Assembly: GCF_017916325.1 (NCBI RefSeq)
Contig: NC_090166.1
Span: forward strand, 231,001-295,000
Origin: Leishmania martiniquensis
Lineage: Eukaryota > Euglenozoa > Kinetoplastea > Trypanosomatida > Trypanosomatidae
Reading direction: 5' to 3'
DNA: 64,000 nt
A program made the translations under genes and the position numbers. A model generated the notes under the pieces. The model saw nothing but the letters and a program-made list of their open reading frames with translations. It did no database searches and was not told the DNA's origin. The first letter of the stretch is position 1. Each line of letters opens with the position of its first letter. Positions 1-10,786 of the stretch are shown in pieces.

Positions 1-3000
1 TCACGCCACGCTGGCTGCCTCCAAGTCGACGCGGCGGTCACGGCGCCCGGCGGTTCGTCGACAGAACCAGGAGAGGCACCAGCCTCTGTAGGGCTGGCCG
101 GTGCGGCGTTGCAGGAAGCCGCTGCCGAAGAAGGCGGCAGTGCCATCGGTGGCTGCATCCGGTTGCAAGAGAGGCTCTGCGCAGCGAGCGGAATCCTTTC
201 CGGCAGCGGAAAGTTTCCTGTGGAGCTGACGTGCGTTGCAACGGGCGTCGAGGACGAAGTGGGGGCGGTATCCGATTGCAGATCCATGTGGCGCACTCTC
301 GTGGGTGACTGCCCAGATGTATTTCGCGTCGTCGCCAACGTTAGGCAGCGGCCCCGTCTATTAACGACGGTTGTTGCCCCAGTCGGTGTCGTGGCCGTTC
401 CCTCTTCGAGCAACGCGCTGAGTGTTCGCCCGTGCTCGCCTCCGCGGCACCTCGAGGAGAGAGCGAGGCTTGCGATAGAGAGAGAGCGCTCTGCGGCAAG
501 GTCCTGAGGAGCGGCAAACGAGCCGTATGCAGCAGACTTCCCTAGCTGCGCGCGGTTCCATATACCTGAGGAGTGCAGGGGAGAGGGTACGAGCTGCGCA
601 TACAAGATGACCGCCGCATCGGGGCGAACGAAAGCCTTCTCCAGAGCAGCCGCAAACGCTGTCAAAGGTTCGGGCAGGTCGTGGGCCAAGAGGAGGTCGG
701 GGGTGCTGCTGCTGCTGCTGCCGCTGCTGCCGGGGGCTGCGCTCGGCGTCAGCGCCGAGAGGTCGGTGATATACGGCTCCAGTGTTCGGTAGAGACTGTA
801 GGGGTTGCGGCTGGGGGCAAGGTAGTCGCGCTCTGCAACGCCAGTAGACTCACCGTTCACCAGGAATCGGTATGTATTGGACTGAGTGTCACTTCTCATC
901 AGACTGCTAATGTGTTGGGTCGCGTACTGATGCGGCTGTTGTGACTCGAAGGTGTGGCTCTGCACCTTGGAGCGGAAGGACTGCGACGGGGTTGTCTGGC
1001 GAGAAAAGGCGCGGTGGCCCGACTTCTGCGGGGTGAGCGACTGGGACAGCAGCTGTGAGCGGTAACGCGAGTGCGAGTGACCTGGGCTGTGGTGTGCCGT
1101 GCAACTATCGTGAAGTCCAGCCGGGCCAGGGGTGCGGTTCGTCAACGGGGTATGCGGCGATGGGGGAGTCTCGCAGCAATCTGACTCTTCGGGCTGCACG
1201 GCCGCGACCGAGAGCGCTGTAGCGGCTTCGTCTGGCTCACTGGCAGGGGCAGATCGATCTCCGGCGAATGAGAGAGGGTAACGCCTGGAGAAGGAGGAGG
1301 ACACTGAGAGGCTGCGACTGGTGCCTCTTAACGCCGACAGACCGCGAGTTGTGTGCGGACTGTTGTCGAGGTCGTGGCAGGGGTAGTCTGTCGCTCTGCC
1401 TGAGCATCCGTCCGTGGGCTGCCGTGCTTCGTCGACGGTCGCCTCGATCTTCTGCGGTGAAGCGATTGTGTACCAGGCCGAGTAGCTAGGACTGTGCCAC
1501 GCCGTCTCTTCAGAGACGGCCAAGGATCGCCGCGGGGTCCGAGCCCCGACCGCGAACCGCGCCTCTGTAGACGGCGACGCCCGTGAGGCTGGCAGCGGAT
1601 CAGATGTAGTCATCAACGACAGGACAGGGAAAGCCTGTGTCTCCGTTTCAGGTGTTGGCCCCACTGTGGCGGTGGAGGCGCAGCTTGCCACAGAAAAAAA
1701 CGGCGCGGTGCCGGAGCGGGGCTCCGTTGCTGCTGCTGCTGCTGCTGCGCACTCTCCGTCGAAAGCAGCTGTCGCCTCCCGATGCAGTGAATGAATAGAG
1801 CTGCCGAGAGAGCTGTGGTCCGCTACGGCCGTTCGTGATGCTGCAGGTAGGTCGTTGGTCTGCTGAAATGGCAACCGTAGCTGCTGTTGCTGGCGGGGCT
1901 GTTGGTACGGAGTGTCTGCCTCGGTGAAGTTACTGGTCACCAGATCTGGGTGCGACGAGGATGCAACTGCCGTGCCGATGAATGGGCTACATAGGCTCGG
2001 AGGGTGCGCTGGAGGTTGGAACAGTGCGTTGCCGCCACCAAAGTCATTCGAGACGGCGGCATCCGCCGTTGAGGCCGGTGGAATGCTCACTGTGCGCACA
2101 TCCAGTGAGGATACCGCCATGAGGGGGCACTGCTCAGGTCTGCGATGGGCCGGAGTGGCAAGTCGATGACCCTCGCTGGCACCTTTCTCTTCTTCACCTA
2201 GGCTGGATGTATCGCTCACAAAGCTCGAGTTGGAGAGTGGCAAAAAGTGCGGAGGATGTGCGTACACGCCCCCTCTGTCGGTGCCGTGCTGGATCGAGTC
2301 TCCCAACCGGGCCCCTGCGCCGGCAAAGTTTGTTTGATTCGTTACAAGAAGAGGTGTGACGGCGGTGGCTGCAGAGGATGGCACCGCCTGAGGGGTGCGC
2401 GGCCTATTTGCGTCCGTAAGCTGTGGCAGCGCGCACGGCGTTGCGGCTGCTGCCGAACGCGTTGCCCGCAGATCCGCTGCCTCGGAAAACACGTCTTCCA
2501 ATCTGATGGACACATCAGCGGCGCGGGCCATACCTCCCAGCGGGGATGGGACCATGCGGTGCTCGGTGGGCATCCTCTCGCTCGCGCGTGAAGGGCTCTG
2601 GAGGGAGCCGCAGTAGCTACGCTGTGACCTGACTAAGCCCGCGGAGTGAGAAGGACTCATGACGGCCATATGTACACTTCTGCGCACTGGCGAGAGCGAT
2701 CTGCCCTCATGCGGCTCACTGTCTGCAGAGGAGCGGCGGCACGACATGTAAGCTGAGGAGGATAGCGGCGGCCTGTGCTTCCGTGTCTTGTCCGACCGTT
2801 CCGGAGAAGGAGATGGCCCACCAGAGAGGACAGAGGACAGAGAAGGACTTTCATCGTGCCGCCTCTGCACGATGGTGCTGACAACGCTGCCGCTGAGGCT
2901 CGTTGTCGTGGCCGCCGCCTTCGTCATGCCAGGAGCGACCGCCTTTGCGATAGCTGCAGCGCCGGTCTTTCTCACTGGCGATTTCTCCTCTGCGTGGACG

Positions 3001-3098
3001 TGCCCCGCAGCAGGGAGTAGGGAGGTAGCATCGGGCGGATGAGGCAGAGCCGCGGGCCGCGCTGGCAAGTCGCATGTCGAAGTTGGAAGGGACCGCAT
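1..3098 (-). CDS. Large Ser/Pro-rich hypothetical protein, 3' end off the left edge
   Basis: I do not recognise this protein. I read the minus-strand frame codon by codon. It has no stop from an ATG at 3096-3098 down to base 1, more than 1030 codons. The next in-frame stop upstream is near 3222, and no earlier in-frame ATG lies between. A purine tract on the plus strand at about 3276-3305 is the expected pyrimidine tract for trans-splicing, with AG dinucleotides just below it. This suits a short 5' leader and this start. The predicted protein begins MRSLPTSTCD and is rich in Ser, Pro, Ala, Thr and Arg. It has short Ala runs and a Ser run from triplet repeats (near 1730-1750 and 704-722). I saw no catalytic motif, signal peptide or clear membrane segment. 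It resembles disordered kinetoplastid scaffold or cytoskeletal proteins, but that is only a compositional impression. The C-terminus is missing from the window. Confidence 0.85.
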   Translation of the reverse strand, partial: MRSLPTSTCDLPARPAALPHPPDATSLLPAAGHVHAEEKSPVRKTGAAAIAKAVAPGMTKAAATTTSLSGSVVSTIVQRRHDESPSLSSVLSGGPSPSPERSDKTRKHRPPLSSSAYMSCRRSSADSEPHEGRSLSPVRRSVHMAVMSPSHSAGLVRSQRSYCGSLQSPSRASERMPTEHRMVPSPLGGMARAADVSIRLEDVFSEAADLRATRSAAAATPCALPQLTDANRPRTPQAVPSSAATAVTPLLVTNQTNFAGAGARLGDSIQHGTDRGGVYAHPPHFLPLSNSSFVSDTSSLGEEEKGASEGHRLATPAHRRPEQCPLMAVSSLDVRTVSIPPASTADAAVSNDFGGGNALFQPPAHPPSLCSPFIGTAVASSSHPDLVTSNFTEADTPYQQPRQQQQLRLPFQQTNDLPAASRTAVADHSSLGSSIHSLHREATAAFDGECAAAAAAATEPRSGTAPFFSVASCASTATVGPTPETETQAFPVLSLMTTSDPLPASRASPSTEARFAVGARTPRRSLAVSEETAWHSPSYSAWYTIASPQKIEATVDEARQPTDGCSGRATDYPCHDLDNSPHTTRGLSALRGTSRSLSVSSSFSRRYPLSFAGDRSAPASEPDEAATALSVAAVQPEESDCCETPPSPHTPLTNRTPGPAGLHDSCTAHHSPGHSHSRYRSQLLSQSLTPQKSGHRAFSRQTTPSQSFRSKVQSHTFESQQPHQYATQHISSLMRSDTQSNTYRFLVNGESTGVAERDYLAPSRNPYSLYRTLEPYITDLSALTPSAAPGSSGSSSSSTPDLLLAHDLPEPLTAFAAALEKAFVRPDAAVILYAQLVPSPLHSSGIWNRAQLGKSAAYGSFAAPQDLAAERSLSIASLALSSRCRGGEHGRTLSALLEEGTATTPTGATTVVNRRGRCLTLATTRNTSGQSPTRVRHMDLQSDTAPTSSSTPVATHVSSTGNFPLPERIPLAAQSLSCNRMQPPMALPPSSAAASCNAAPASPTEAGASPGSVDEPPGAVTAASTWRQPAWR

Positions 3099-5410
3099 TC
3101 GAGGTACTGTCTGCGGCGGCCGCGTTGCCGACGGTAGCTTTGGACAGGGGAAGACGGCAAAATGATACGGTGTAGCAGCGCGTTGGTCCACACGCGCACC
3201 ACACAGAAACAAAGATTTACCTCAGGCAGGCCAATGCACTTGGCATGAGAAGACGTGTCACGCTCTGCTGTGCGGTAGAGGGAGAGGGGGAGAAGGGAAG
3301 GGGGGGGACCGCGAGAGGTAATGAGGTCGTGATGGGAGTGCGCCGACGCGCACAAAAGAAAAAGACTCTTTCGTGGTGTACGGAAAGGGAGGGGGAGGGG
3401 GACGTGTGCACGCCGAGAGGAAGGACAGACCCAATGGAAACCGCTGCCGGGGCGTGTGTGTGTGTGTGCGAAGAGGAGCGATGCAAAGAGGCGCCGAGAC
3501 AAATTTTGCGTAGCTTACGCACTGCCGAGCCTTCACTACTCGTAGTCAAAGATGGGGCCGTGATGGACGAGAGGCCGGAGAACAAGAGGAGATCTGAGCT
3601 GCCACAGGAGGATGGTGAAAATGGACACCAGAGAAGTTGCACATCAAACGATGAGCGGAGGTCAGACGGTGCGGGGTGGGGGAGGGAAAGGGGTGAGGTG
3701 TACCGTCTTGTGCTGTGAAGAAGAGAGTACAACAACACCAACCGATCCAGCACGCACACGGGATCCGCGGCAGCAGTGCGTAGAGGGTTGGGCGAGAAGA
3801 AGGAGCAACAGCGAGCCGAGGTAACGGGAAAGGCCCCCGAATAACCGACCCGCTGGGCGACTCTATGCGCAGATGTCGATCGAAAAGAAGCAAAGAGGAA
3901 GAGGGCAAAGAGGTACACACCTGCACGGCAGCCAAGCACCCGAACGTGTGGAGAGTGAGGGAGATGGGGGGAGGTGGAGGAGGAGACGCCACAGGTGAAG
4001 GTTGAGTACAGGGGCGGCCAATCACGCTGGCTCTGTACAGTTGTGGGAGGCGCGTGGAGTCGGCGGAAAGGGAGATGGCGAGTGCGCTTATGTGTATATA
4101 TATCGGGAGTGATATGGCACGGGGCGGAGTCGTGACGAGTGCTCTATGGTGGTTGGATGGGACACGGGTGCCTTCGGTGTCTCAGAGCGCACCTTCTCAG
4201 GGGGTTCGAGAGGAGAACAGCTGCTGCCAAGCGTCCTTCAGAGGAATGCAGGTATCGGCGCGTCGGTGCGCGACACCAGGGTACGGACGAAAGTGAGAGT
4301 GTCGGCAGCGGGTAGGTGGCCCCCTTGACACAAGGAGACGACGAGAAGCAACACCGACACCAAGACACGTAGGGGCACTCCGTTGCTCTGGTTGCGCCTA
4401 GAGGCGGCTCACAACGAAGGGAGGGGAGAGGGGGGGACGTTCAGGGTCAGTGGTTTGGGATAGATACATGCGAAGAGGAGGGGAGGGGGGTGACAGGTAC
4501 AAGGTTGGTCGTGACGTAGGCGCGCGCCCGTGAACGACTAGTCCCAGGCAGAGCCGGGGTGGTGGTGGGGTGGGGGAGGGAACAGCCCAGGCGAGCAAAC
4601 ACACGTGGAGGCGAATGGTGAAACGGTGGTGAGATCAGTAGGGAAGTCCATCACCCTCTGCAACGGTGGCGAAGGGGGAGAGGGGCGGGTGGGGTGATGG
4701 TGGAGAAAGAAAGGGAGGAGGAGAAGGGATCTTCACTCCCTCCTTGTGTGTGTCTCTCTCTATATATATTGAAATACAAAGAAAGAGAGAGAGGAAACCT
4801 AAGTGGCCCACCACAGCGGCGGTGACGCGATGAAAGGGGTGAGGGGGAGGAGAGGGGAGGCGACAAAGAAAGGGCAGGTGGCGGCAGAGGAGAGGAAGGG
4901 CAACGGATCATCGCAGCTGAAGCCGATTGCTGTGAGGGATGGAAAAGAGTGTGAGGCACTCCGCCCTTGGAGGGCACGCCAGCGCATGTCGGCCGCAAAC
5001 AAACAGAAGAGGCCCATCCGTTCGGCGTAGCGGCAGCGTCATGGAGCGCACATAGATGGATCTGCTTGATGGACGGACGCGTCCTTCGACATGACGCACA
5101 GTGAACCCGCCCGTGTGTTGGTGTTTGTGTGTCAGTCGGCTTCCAAGATGCCACGTACGGCCCTGTACAGACGCCACGGGAGACACGCACACATGTTGCT
5201 AAATGGTACAGACAGTCTATGAAAAGCGAGCGATAGCTGGCCCATGGGTGTGTGTGGGGTGGGGGTAAAGAGCAAGCCGATGCGACCGGCACCACAGCTT
5301 CACAGCTGAGAGTGGGGAGTCAGGGTGACGCTCCAGCACAAGCCACGCGCATCGCCCTTTCTTGCTCCTCCCTGCCGTTCAACACCTCGTACTTCTGTGC
5401 ATCGTATGTT
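3099..5410. other. Intergenic region: 5' leader of the 1-3098 gene and 3' UTR of the 5411-9019 gene
   Basis: No convincing gene. The plus strand is dominated by GA-rich purine runs (for example 3276-3310, 3385-3400, 4420-4490, 4830-4900). Long minus-strand open frames here are Ser/Pro/Leu-rich translations of pyrimidine tracts and are not believable proteins. Short TA tracts lie at about 4095-4103 and 4760-4770, and a GT run at about 3458-3470. The pyrimidine tract nearest 3276-3305 probably serves splicing of the gene to the left. Confidence 0.6.
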
Positions 5411-8400
5411 TCAAGCAGCGAGGGCAGTAAAATACTGCTGTACCACCCGCTGCCACTCCCCCTGCGGCGCGTCCGCGCCGCCTTCAGCTTTGTCGACGGC
5501 GGCGTAGACAATTATGCAAAGTGTAGAGAAGTCCAGCAGCGGAATACGGCTGGCAGCCGCAATGGGAATGACGACATTCACGATGAACGACAAGAGCAGC
5601 AGACGGTGCGTGAGATACCCCAGATTCGCTTGCGCGTCCCGGATGAGTCTGGGATAATCAAGAGCGCCACTTTGAGCAACGTCGAGGCCCTTCTGAGCAC
5701 CACGAGCAACATGTTCACGCGTACCGCGCCACGAGGTGGTGCACTGCTGTCGGCTTGCGATAGCGGACTCCAACAGCGACTGCAGCGGCACTGCCCTACC
5801 GTGCAGAAGTGACTCACGGGTGTGCTCAATGGTGGCAAGCTCGACTTCGAATAGGCGTGCCAGAGATGGAAGAAACCTCAGCACGATGCTGCCTTGCCGC
5901 TTGAGGTCCATGGCATCAAATACCTCCCGCAGCACCTGACTTCGACGAACGGTCTTCTTTGGGAACAGCGCCGCGAGCTTCGTGGAAAGCGGGGCTAGGC
6001 GGCCATCGCGAGTCTGCGATGACGAGCGGAGAATCCAGTCCCCACACGTGTCAAGCTCTGCTGGGTCAAGATGTGCGGGGCCGTCGTCGTGCTTCGCAAA
6101 GGGAGCCAGCGAAGAGTGCGCGGTGCTCTGGCGAAGGGTTGTGAGCACCGAGGGCCTCGCCACGCTGACGAAGGGATGAGCTGCGGGAAGCGTCCGAGGC
6201 GCAGCATCCCGCTGCACGCGGACGAGGTCAAAGAAGCGATTCACCTGATCAGGGGTAAGTCGCGACCCGTTCACAAAGTACAGATCCGCCGCCGGAGTGT
6301 CGGCATTCAACAAGAGAGTGTCGGCTCTTTGGGAGCGCTGTTGCGATGGTGTTGCGGCACAGGTATGAGGGGGCCAGAGAATGCCCAAGAGGTCCGCAAC
6401 GGAGCCTGCCTCCGACGAATGCGCGAGGCTACCGATGGATGCTCTGCACCGATAGGGTGTGGGGCGCGGGCTGTGCTTAGTAGGAGACACGCTGAGCCCG
6501 GGCCGCTGCTGCAGATGCGTGGACTGCTTCGCAGCAGCAGCCGCAGCAGTCGTAGAGGCGTAGGTAGATTTGACAGATGCCTGGGGACGCCTAGCACTGC
6601 CTGTATGTGGGAATGTCCCACGTGTGTCTGTGGAAGACCCGCGCCGCTCGCCGCCGCTCTTTCCATCGGCGCCATGCGCCCCAGGCCGGTGCACTGTACC
6701 TTGCGACGGCGGCCACATCCTGCTGTATCTGCCACTCATCGGGGTTGGTTTCGGCACGGTGCTGCGACTACTGGGTGCGAGCACGAGAGCCTCCGTTTCG
6801 TGCGACGACGATTTCTCCAGCAGCGTGCGGTCTTGACGCCGGGCCATAGCGATGCGCTTACGCAGCTCCGCCAGTTCTTCGCGTTGCCGCTGATTAAATT
6901 GCCGCCACTGCTCCGCTTCTCCGTAGGCGCCTGCGGTAGGCCCTCCGAGCCTACTGCCTGCCTCCGTGTGCTGCCGTTGAGCGTAGAGCTCGTCGTGCAG
7001 GGAGCGGTTCGTTTGGTTGCCATCCGTGAGGAGGGGCATGCCCCGGTTGAGTTTGTGGAAGTCTCGGTCGCACCTATTCATGTCCTCGACCCCACGGCGC
7101 CCCTGAAGCGAGTCGTGGGCGGCGCTTTGCACTGGGAAGGCAGAGAGCGCCCTTGCGCCCTCCTGCACCGGTGAGGCGGCGGAGGAGGCGACATCTGTGG
7201 AGGCCTGACTACGGTGCCCTGTGCAGAGCGGCTCGGGTGGCGAATCCGCAGACCCGTTGCTGCCCTCTTCCGTGACAAGTCGGTGATTTGGTGACGCACC
7301 GGTCGTCTGGCTCGCCAAGGACTCCTTCGAGCGACGATTCTGCTCCTCCTGGGTGTCACGGTGCGCCGAGCGGAGACGCACAAGCGAGCGAGCGTCCTTC
7401 TTTATTGGGAAGCCGCGGTCCCTCAGGGAGGTGGAGCGGCGCTTCTTAGAGCCACCAGACAGAGACGCCGACAACGCCTCAGCGGCTTGTTCGGCAAGAG
7501 AGGCGGGCACCACTGCCGACTGGCGCGGAGGCGGTTGCGTTGCGCTGTGTGAGGAAGAGGGCTCTACGCCGACAGGGACTCGTGTGCGAACTTTCTTTCG
7601 CGGCTGAGGAAGACGCGAGTGCTGCTGCTGGAGACGGTTCATCACCACTGTTTTCTTGGCCGGCTGCCATGTCGTCGCTGAAGCTGCTGCAGCCGCCGTC
7701 GCCGTGCCAGGGTCTGCGGCGGCACTGAAGCGGCCGCTGCTCATCATGCTGTTTTGGTTCGCCCAGGGGCTGCGAGCTGGGGCGTCGCGAGTCGGTGATG
7801 TCGTGGAAGTCGAGCTCTGAGCGAACACCGGCAGCTTATTGTCAAAGAGAAGTGCGCCACCGCGATCACCAAGGATCGAGTCGGAGTTGTCAATCACGCT
7901 CTCATTCGCTACGGTCTCTATGTCAATCTGAATCGACGGGCTCCGCGGCCGCGACGGCGCTACCCTCGGGGTCGCCGAGCCCTGCCCCACTGAGTAGGCA
8001 ATAGTCGGCCGCCGCTGATGACCTCTCTCATCCGTGTTGTCATCGACCATGAAGGCGATGCTCTCGCTATCCATGAAGTCAGCCCCGCCACTCTCCGCGG
8101 CCAAGGCAGAGCGTCCCTCCCGCCTCGCCAGAAAGCTGCCGCTGCTCACCGCCGCGAGGCTTTGCACATGGGGCGACGCTGGCGTGTTGCTGCTCCCCTT
8201 CATGCCGCTGTCTCCCTCGATCTGAAAGGCAATACTGTCATCGGTGCTTCCTGAGTTCTGACCAGCTGAACCCGCGGCTGCAGCTGCGCTAGGCAGAAGG
8301 AGGGAGGCGTGAGAGTGATGAGAGCTTCTCTTCCCGGGCGCTGCGAACTTCGCTGTCTGGGAGTGGATGGGTGGGGAAAGCTCGAGTTCTGGGCTCTCAG

Positions 8401-9019
8401 CGACCTGCTCAAAGAAATCGATGCTGCTGTCGACAGCGCTACATCCTCTGCCACCGGACGGCGGCGGAGTGCGTACCTCCGCTTTCTCTGTGGGTGTTGC
8501 AGCGCGGAGATTCAGGCGGGCCTTGGGAGTCGGGGATGCAGCCCGACTGCCAGGCTCTGAGTTGAACTGGATGGAGCCAATGCTACCGGCACGGCTCAGC
8601 CGTCTTGGCAGGGGTATAGGTGCTGCGCTGGTGACACTCGGCCGCATCGCTGGCGAGGGCGGCATGGACGATGTGGCGAGGCGAGTCGTTATCCCCGACA
8701 GTGAGCCGTTTTCCACAGCAAACGAAATGCTCTCGTTGTCTGAGAAATCGGACATGTCCGCCTTCGCCGGCTTTCCGGCAGCCGTTGGCGGAGGCAGGTG
8801 CACGACGGGGCCACCTGCCACGGCGCTCAATGCCGCATTGTGCAGCGGAGGCTTTGCGGCAGCTACTTTGACAGGCATTGCGCTGGGTTGGTGCAACATC
8901 GGCATGGCCATGATTCGCGGCCGACTTCTCGTGGCTAGAGGAGCTTCTGTGGCCTGCCGTGGCGGTGGCGGGAAGTCGCCCTCCTCGACGAACGCCAGCG
9001 ATTCCGTGTCGCTGGGCAT
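5411..9019 (-). CDS. Hypothetical 1202-residue Ser-rich protein with repeated acidic SI-x-F motifs
   Basis: The start is the ATG at 9017-9019, and GA-rich plus-strand DNA follows at 9080-9180 as a splice tract. I do not recognise the family. Most of the protein is low complexity (Ser, Ala, Pro, Arg). The N-terminal third carries a recurrent short motif: acidic residue(s), Ser, Ile/Leu, Ala/Ser, Phe, then a hydrophobic/acidic pair. Copies lie at residues 4-13 (DTESLAFVEE), 94-103 (DNESISFAVE), 260-269 (DDSIAFQIEG) and 317-326 (DSESIAFMVD), with weaker ones near 198-207 and 372-383. Residues about 702-737 are a basic/acidic coiled coil. Residues about 1030-1048 (FDAMDLKRQGSI) resemble a degenerate EF-hand loop. 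Residues about 1143-1183 are hydrophobic and probably form a helical fold rather than a clear membrane anchor. A scaffold or cytoskeletal role is possible but unproven. Confidence 0.9.
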   Translation of the reverse strand: MPSDTESLAFVEEGDFPPPPRQATEAPLATRSRPRIMAMPMLHQPSAMPVKVAAAKPPLHNAALSAVAGGPVVHLPPPTAAGKPAKADMSDFSDNESISFAVENGSLSGITTRLATSSMPPSPAMRPSVTSAAPIPLPRRLSRAGSIGSIQFNSEPGSRAASPTPKARLNLRAATPTEKAEVRTPPPSGGRGCSAVDSSIDFFEQVAESPELELSPPIHSQTAKFAAPGKRSSHHSHASLLLPSAAAAAGSAGQNSGSTDDSIAFQIEGDSGMKGSSNTPASPHVQSLAAVSSGSFLARREGRSALAAESGGADFMDSESIAFMVDDNTDERGHQRRPTIAYSVGQGSATPRVAPSRPRSPSIQIDIETVANESVIDNSDSILGDRGGALLFDNKLPVFAQSSTSTTSPTRDAPARSPWANQNSMMSSGRFSAAADPGTATAAAAASATTWQPAKKTVVMNRLQQQHSRLPQPRKKVRTRVPVGVEPSSSHSATQPPPRQSAVVPASLAEQAAEALSASLSGGSKKRRSTSLRDRGFPIKKDARSLVRLRSAHRDTQEEQNRRSKESLASQTTGASPNHRLVTEEGSNGSADSPPEPLCTGHRSQASTDVASSAASPVQEGARALSAFPVQSAAHDSLQGRRGVEDMNRCDRDFHKLNRGMPLLTDGNQTNRSLHDELYAQRQHTEAGSRLGGPTAGAYGEAEQWRQFNQRQREELAELRKRIAMARRQDRTLLEKSSSHETEALVLAPSSRSTVPKPTPMSGRYSRMWPPSQGTVHRPGAHGADGKSGGERRGSSTDTRGTFPHTGSARRPQASVKSTYASTTAAAAAAKQSTHLQQRPGLSVSPTKHSPRPTPYRCRASIGSLAHSSEAGSVADLLGILWPPHTCAATPSQQRSQRADTLLLNADTPAADLYFVNGSRLTPDQVNRFFDLVRVQRDAAPRTLPAAHPFVSVARPSVLTTLRQSTAHSSLAPFAKHDDGPAHLDPAELDTCGDWILRSSSQTRDGRLAPLSTKLAALFPKKTVRRSQVLREVFDAMDLKRQGSIVLRFLPSLARLFEVELATIEHTRESLLHGRAVPLQSLLESAIASRQQCTTSWRGTREHVARGAQKGLDVAQSGALDYPRLIRDAQANLGYLTHRLLLLSFIVNVVIPIAAASRIPLLDFSTLCIIVYAAVDKAEGGADAPQGEWQRVVQQYFTALAA

Positions 9020-9720
9020 GGCTTGGGTGCGCTGTCAATCAGGCGTCGTGCCCACTCACCACAGCGGCGGGGGGTGCTAAGAGAATGCGAGAGAGAGCGG
9101 ATGCCCATGAAAGGGAGGGATCGGAGGAGAACAGCGCCACAGCGGCAGAGAGGAAGAGAGGATAGAGAAAGAGCTGAGAAGAAACGTGTGTGTGTGTGTG
9201 TATGGTGATGGCGGTGTTAATGGTTGCGGGAGAGGGGAGGCGTACGCCTATACTGCACGGCGCAGAGTGAGAGAATAAGCATGAAAGGAATCGTTGAATG
9301 GCAGCGAACAGCGCCGCGCAACACTGCAGCGATCGACACAGATGGGGAGGTCACCACCGACGACTGCAGTGCTGGAGGATGCCGACGCCACAATCGTTGG
9401 ACTTGGCGCACACGACAGGAGTGTGTGGCGGGGCGTTGGCGGCACAGCGGAAGAACAAAAGGGGGTGTGGGAGAGACAAAGGGAGATGGATAGAGAGAGT
9501 GCACCGTGTCAGGGGCGTGGGAAGAACAGGAGACGCCGGCGATGGGGACGGCGCCTCGTCTCGAACATATAGGATGCGCTACCACTGCTTTCGAGGACTG
9601 CTTGGCGGTCATGATCATCTGTGGGGGTGTTCCTCGCACACTCGAGGTAGAGGGAGAGAGAGGAGAGGAGAGCAGAGCGAGTGAAGAACGTAAGCGAGGG
9701 CGTCCGTTAATAGGGGCGGA

Positions 9721-9757
9721 TACATGTATAAATACATATATACGTGTATATATAATG
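9721..9757. repeat. TA-rich tract
   Basis: Alternating purine/pyrimidine TA-rich stretch interrupted by ACG/TGT, in the presumed 3' flank of the C2 gene at 10787. Similar tracts recur near other gene 3' ends in this window. Confidence 0.7.
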
Positions 9758-10631
9758 TCTTTACACGCGTCACTCGCGCTTCCGCCTGTGTTATGTCCAT
9801 ATAGGAGAAGAGACAAACATAGACGCGCGCACACACACACGCGAGATGTGGTCAAGATAGAGGGAAACAAGGGCACAGCTGCGTCGATTGAATGTGCGCG
9901 CATGTCTGTGTGTGCAGGAAGAGAGGGAAAAGGACAGGAAGTGAACACGGGACGATGCAGAAGGTCAGGGGCGGGAACGGAAGAGGAGAGCCGTCGCAAG
10001 CACAAGAGGGCATGACAGCAACACCAAAAGGTGTGGAGAGGGCAGCAGACTACGCCCCTCCGTGGGACTCTGTCGGGCGCCAACAGCTCCGCCTTCTCGT
10101 CATCCACTGCGGCATACCTTTTTCTTCTACTGTTGGGCAGCACGCCCGTCGAACCAATGTGGAGCATACGCCCGCTTCCGACGGAGGCGCCTCCATGCGC
10201 AGTACCCTCCCCCCTTCCGCCTCCATGCAGAGCAACAGGGAGGAAATACGAAAGAAGGAAACGACGAAGGAATACACTCGCCCGTGCACATACGCAAACA
10301 CACACACACAGACACACTCACGCATTTACACGTAGACAGCCGAGAGGCCTACACCGGCGCGTGGCAGGCGACGCACCAGTGGGATTCGAGAGGGAGGCCG
10401 GGCGTCGAGAGGGAGAGACGACGACAGCCGAAAGAGAAACGCCCATCACAATGGAGCGTTGATCGGCAGCGATGACCGTCACACTGAAAAGTATCGCCAC
10501 CACGACGGTGCACCCACCAGCCGATGGGAGGGGTGGGGTGGCGTTCTATCCGCGAACATGGAGACGAAAGAAAAAAAAAATGACTTGCGCTGCGCAAGAA
10601 AGAAAGGGCATGTGTGCGTGCACGTGCGTGC

Positions 10632-10647
10632 GTGTGTGTGTGTGTGT
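10632..10647. repeat. GT microsatellite
   Basis: Perfect GT dinucleotide run on the plus strand, just 3' of the C2 gene ending at 10787. No coding potential. Confidence 0.8.
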
Positions 10648-10786
10648 TTGTGTGCTTGCGCAGGAGCGGGAGAAAGCCAAGTCCCTCTTCCGCTGCATTT
10701 GTTCTCCCGTTCTCTCTGTCTGCGCTACACCTGATCGGTAGGCATTACGCCGCATGGACACTTCCACTCTCGATCGTTGCCTGGCC

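Larger units (their letters stand above)
9020..10786. other. Intergenic region with microsatellites
   Basis: No supported gene. The first part (9080-9180) is the purine-rich plus-strand equivalent of the splice pyrimidine tract for the gene ending at 9019. GT/CA runs lie at 9186-9201, about 10297-10316 and 10632-10647, and a TA-rich tract at about 9721-9757. The 366-residue minus-strand open frame at 9217-10317 is a Ser/Cys/Val/Pro-rich translation of these tracts. Confidence 0.6.

Noticed and set aside
6071..7174. Plus-strand frame of 367 codons
   Set aside because: It lies entirely within the 1202-residue minus-strand gene and has an Arg/Cys/Leu-rich shadow composition.
9217..10317. Minus-strand frame of 366 codons
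   Set aside because: It translates pyrimidine tracts and GT/CA repeats (Val/Cys and Ser/Pro/Leu runs) and lies in an intergenic region.
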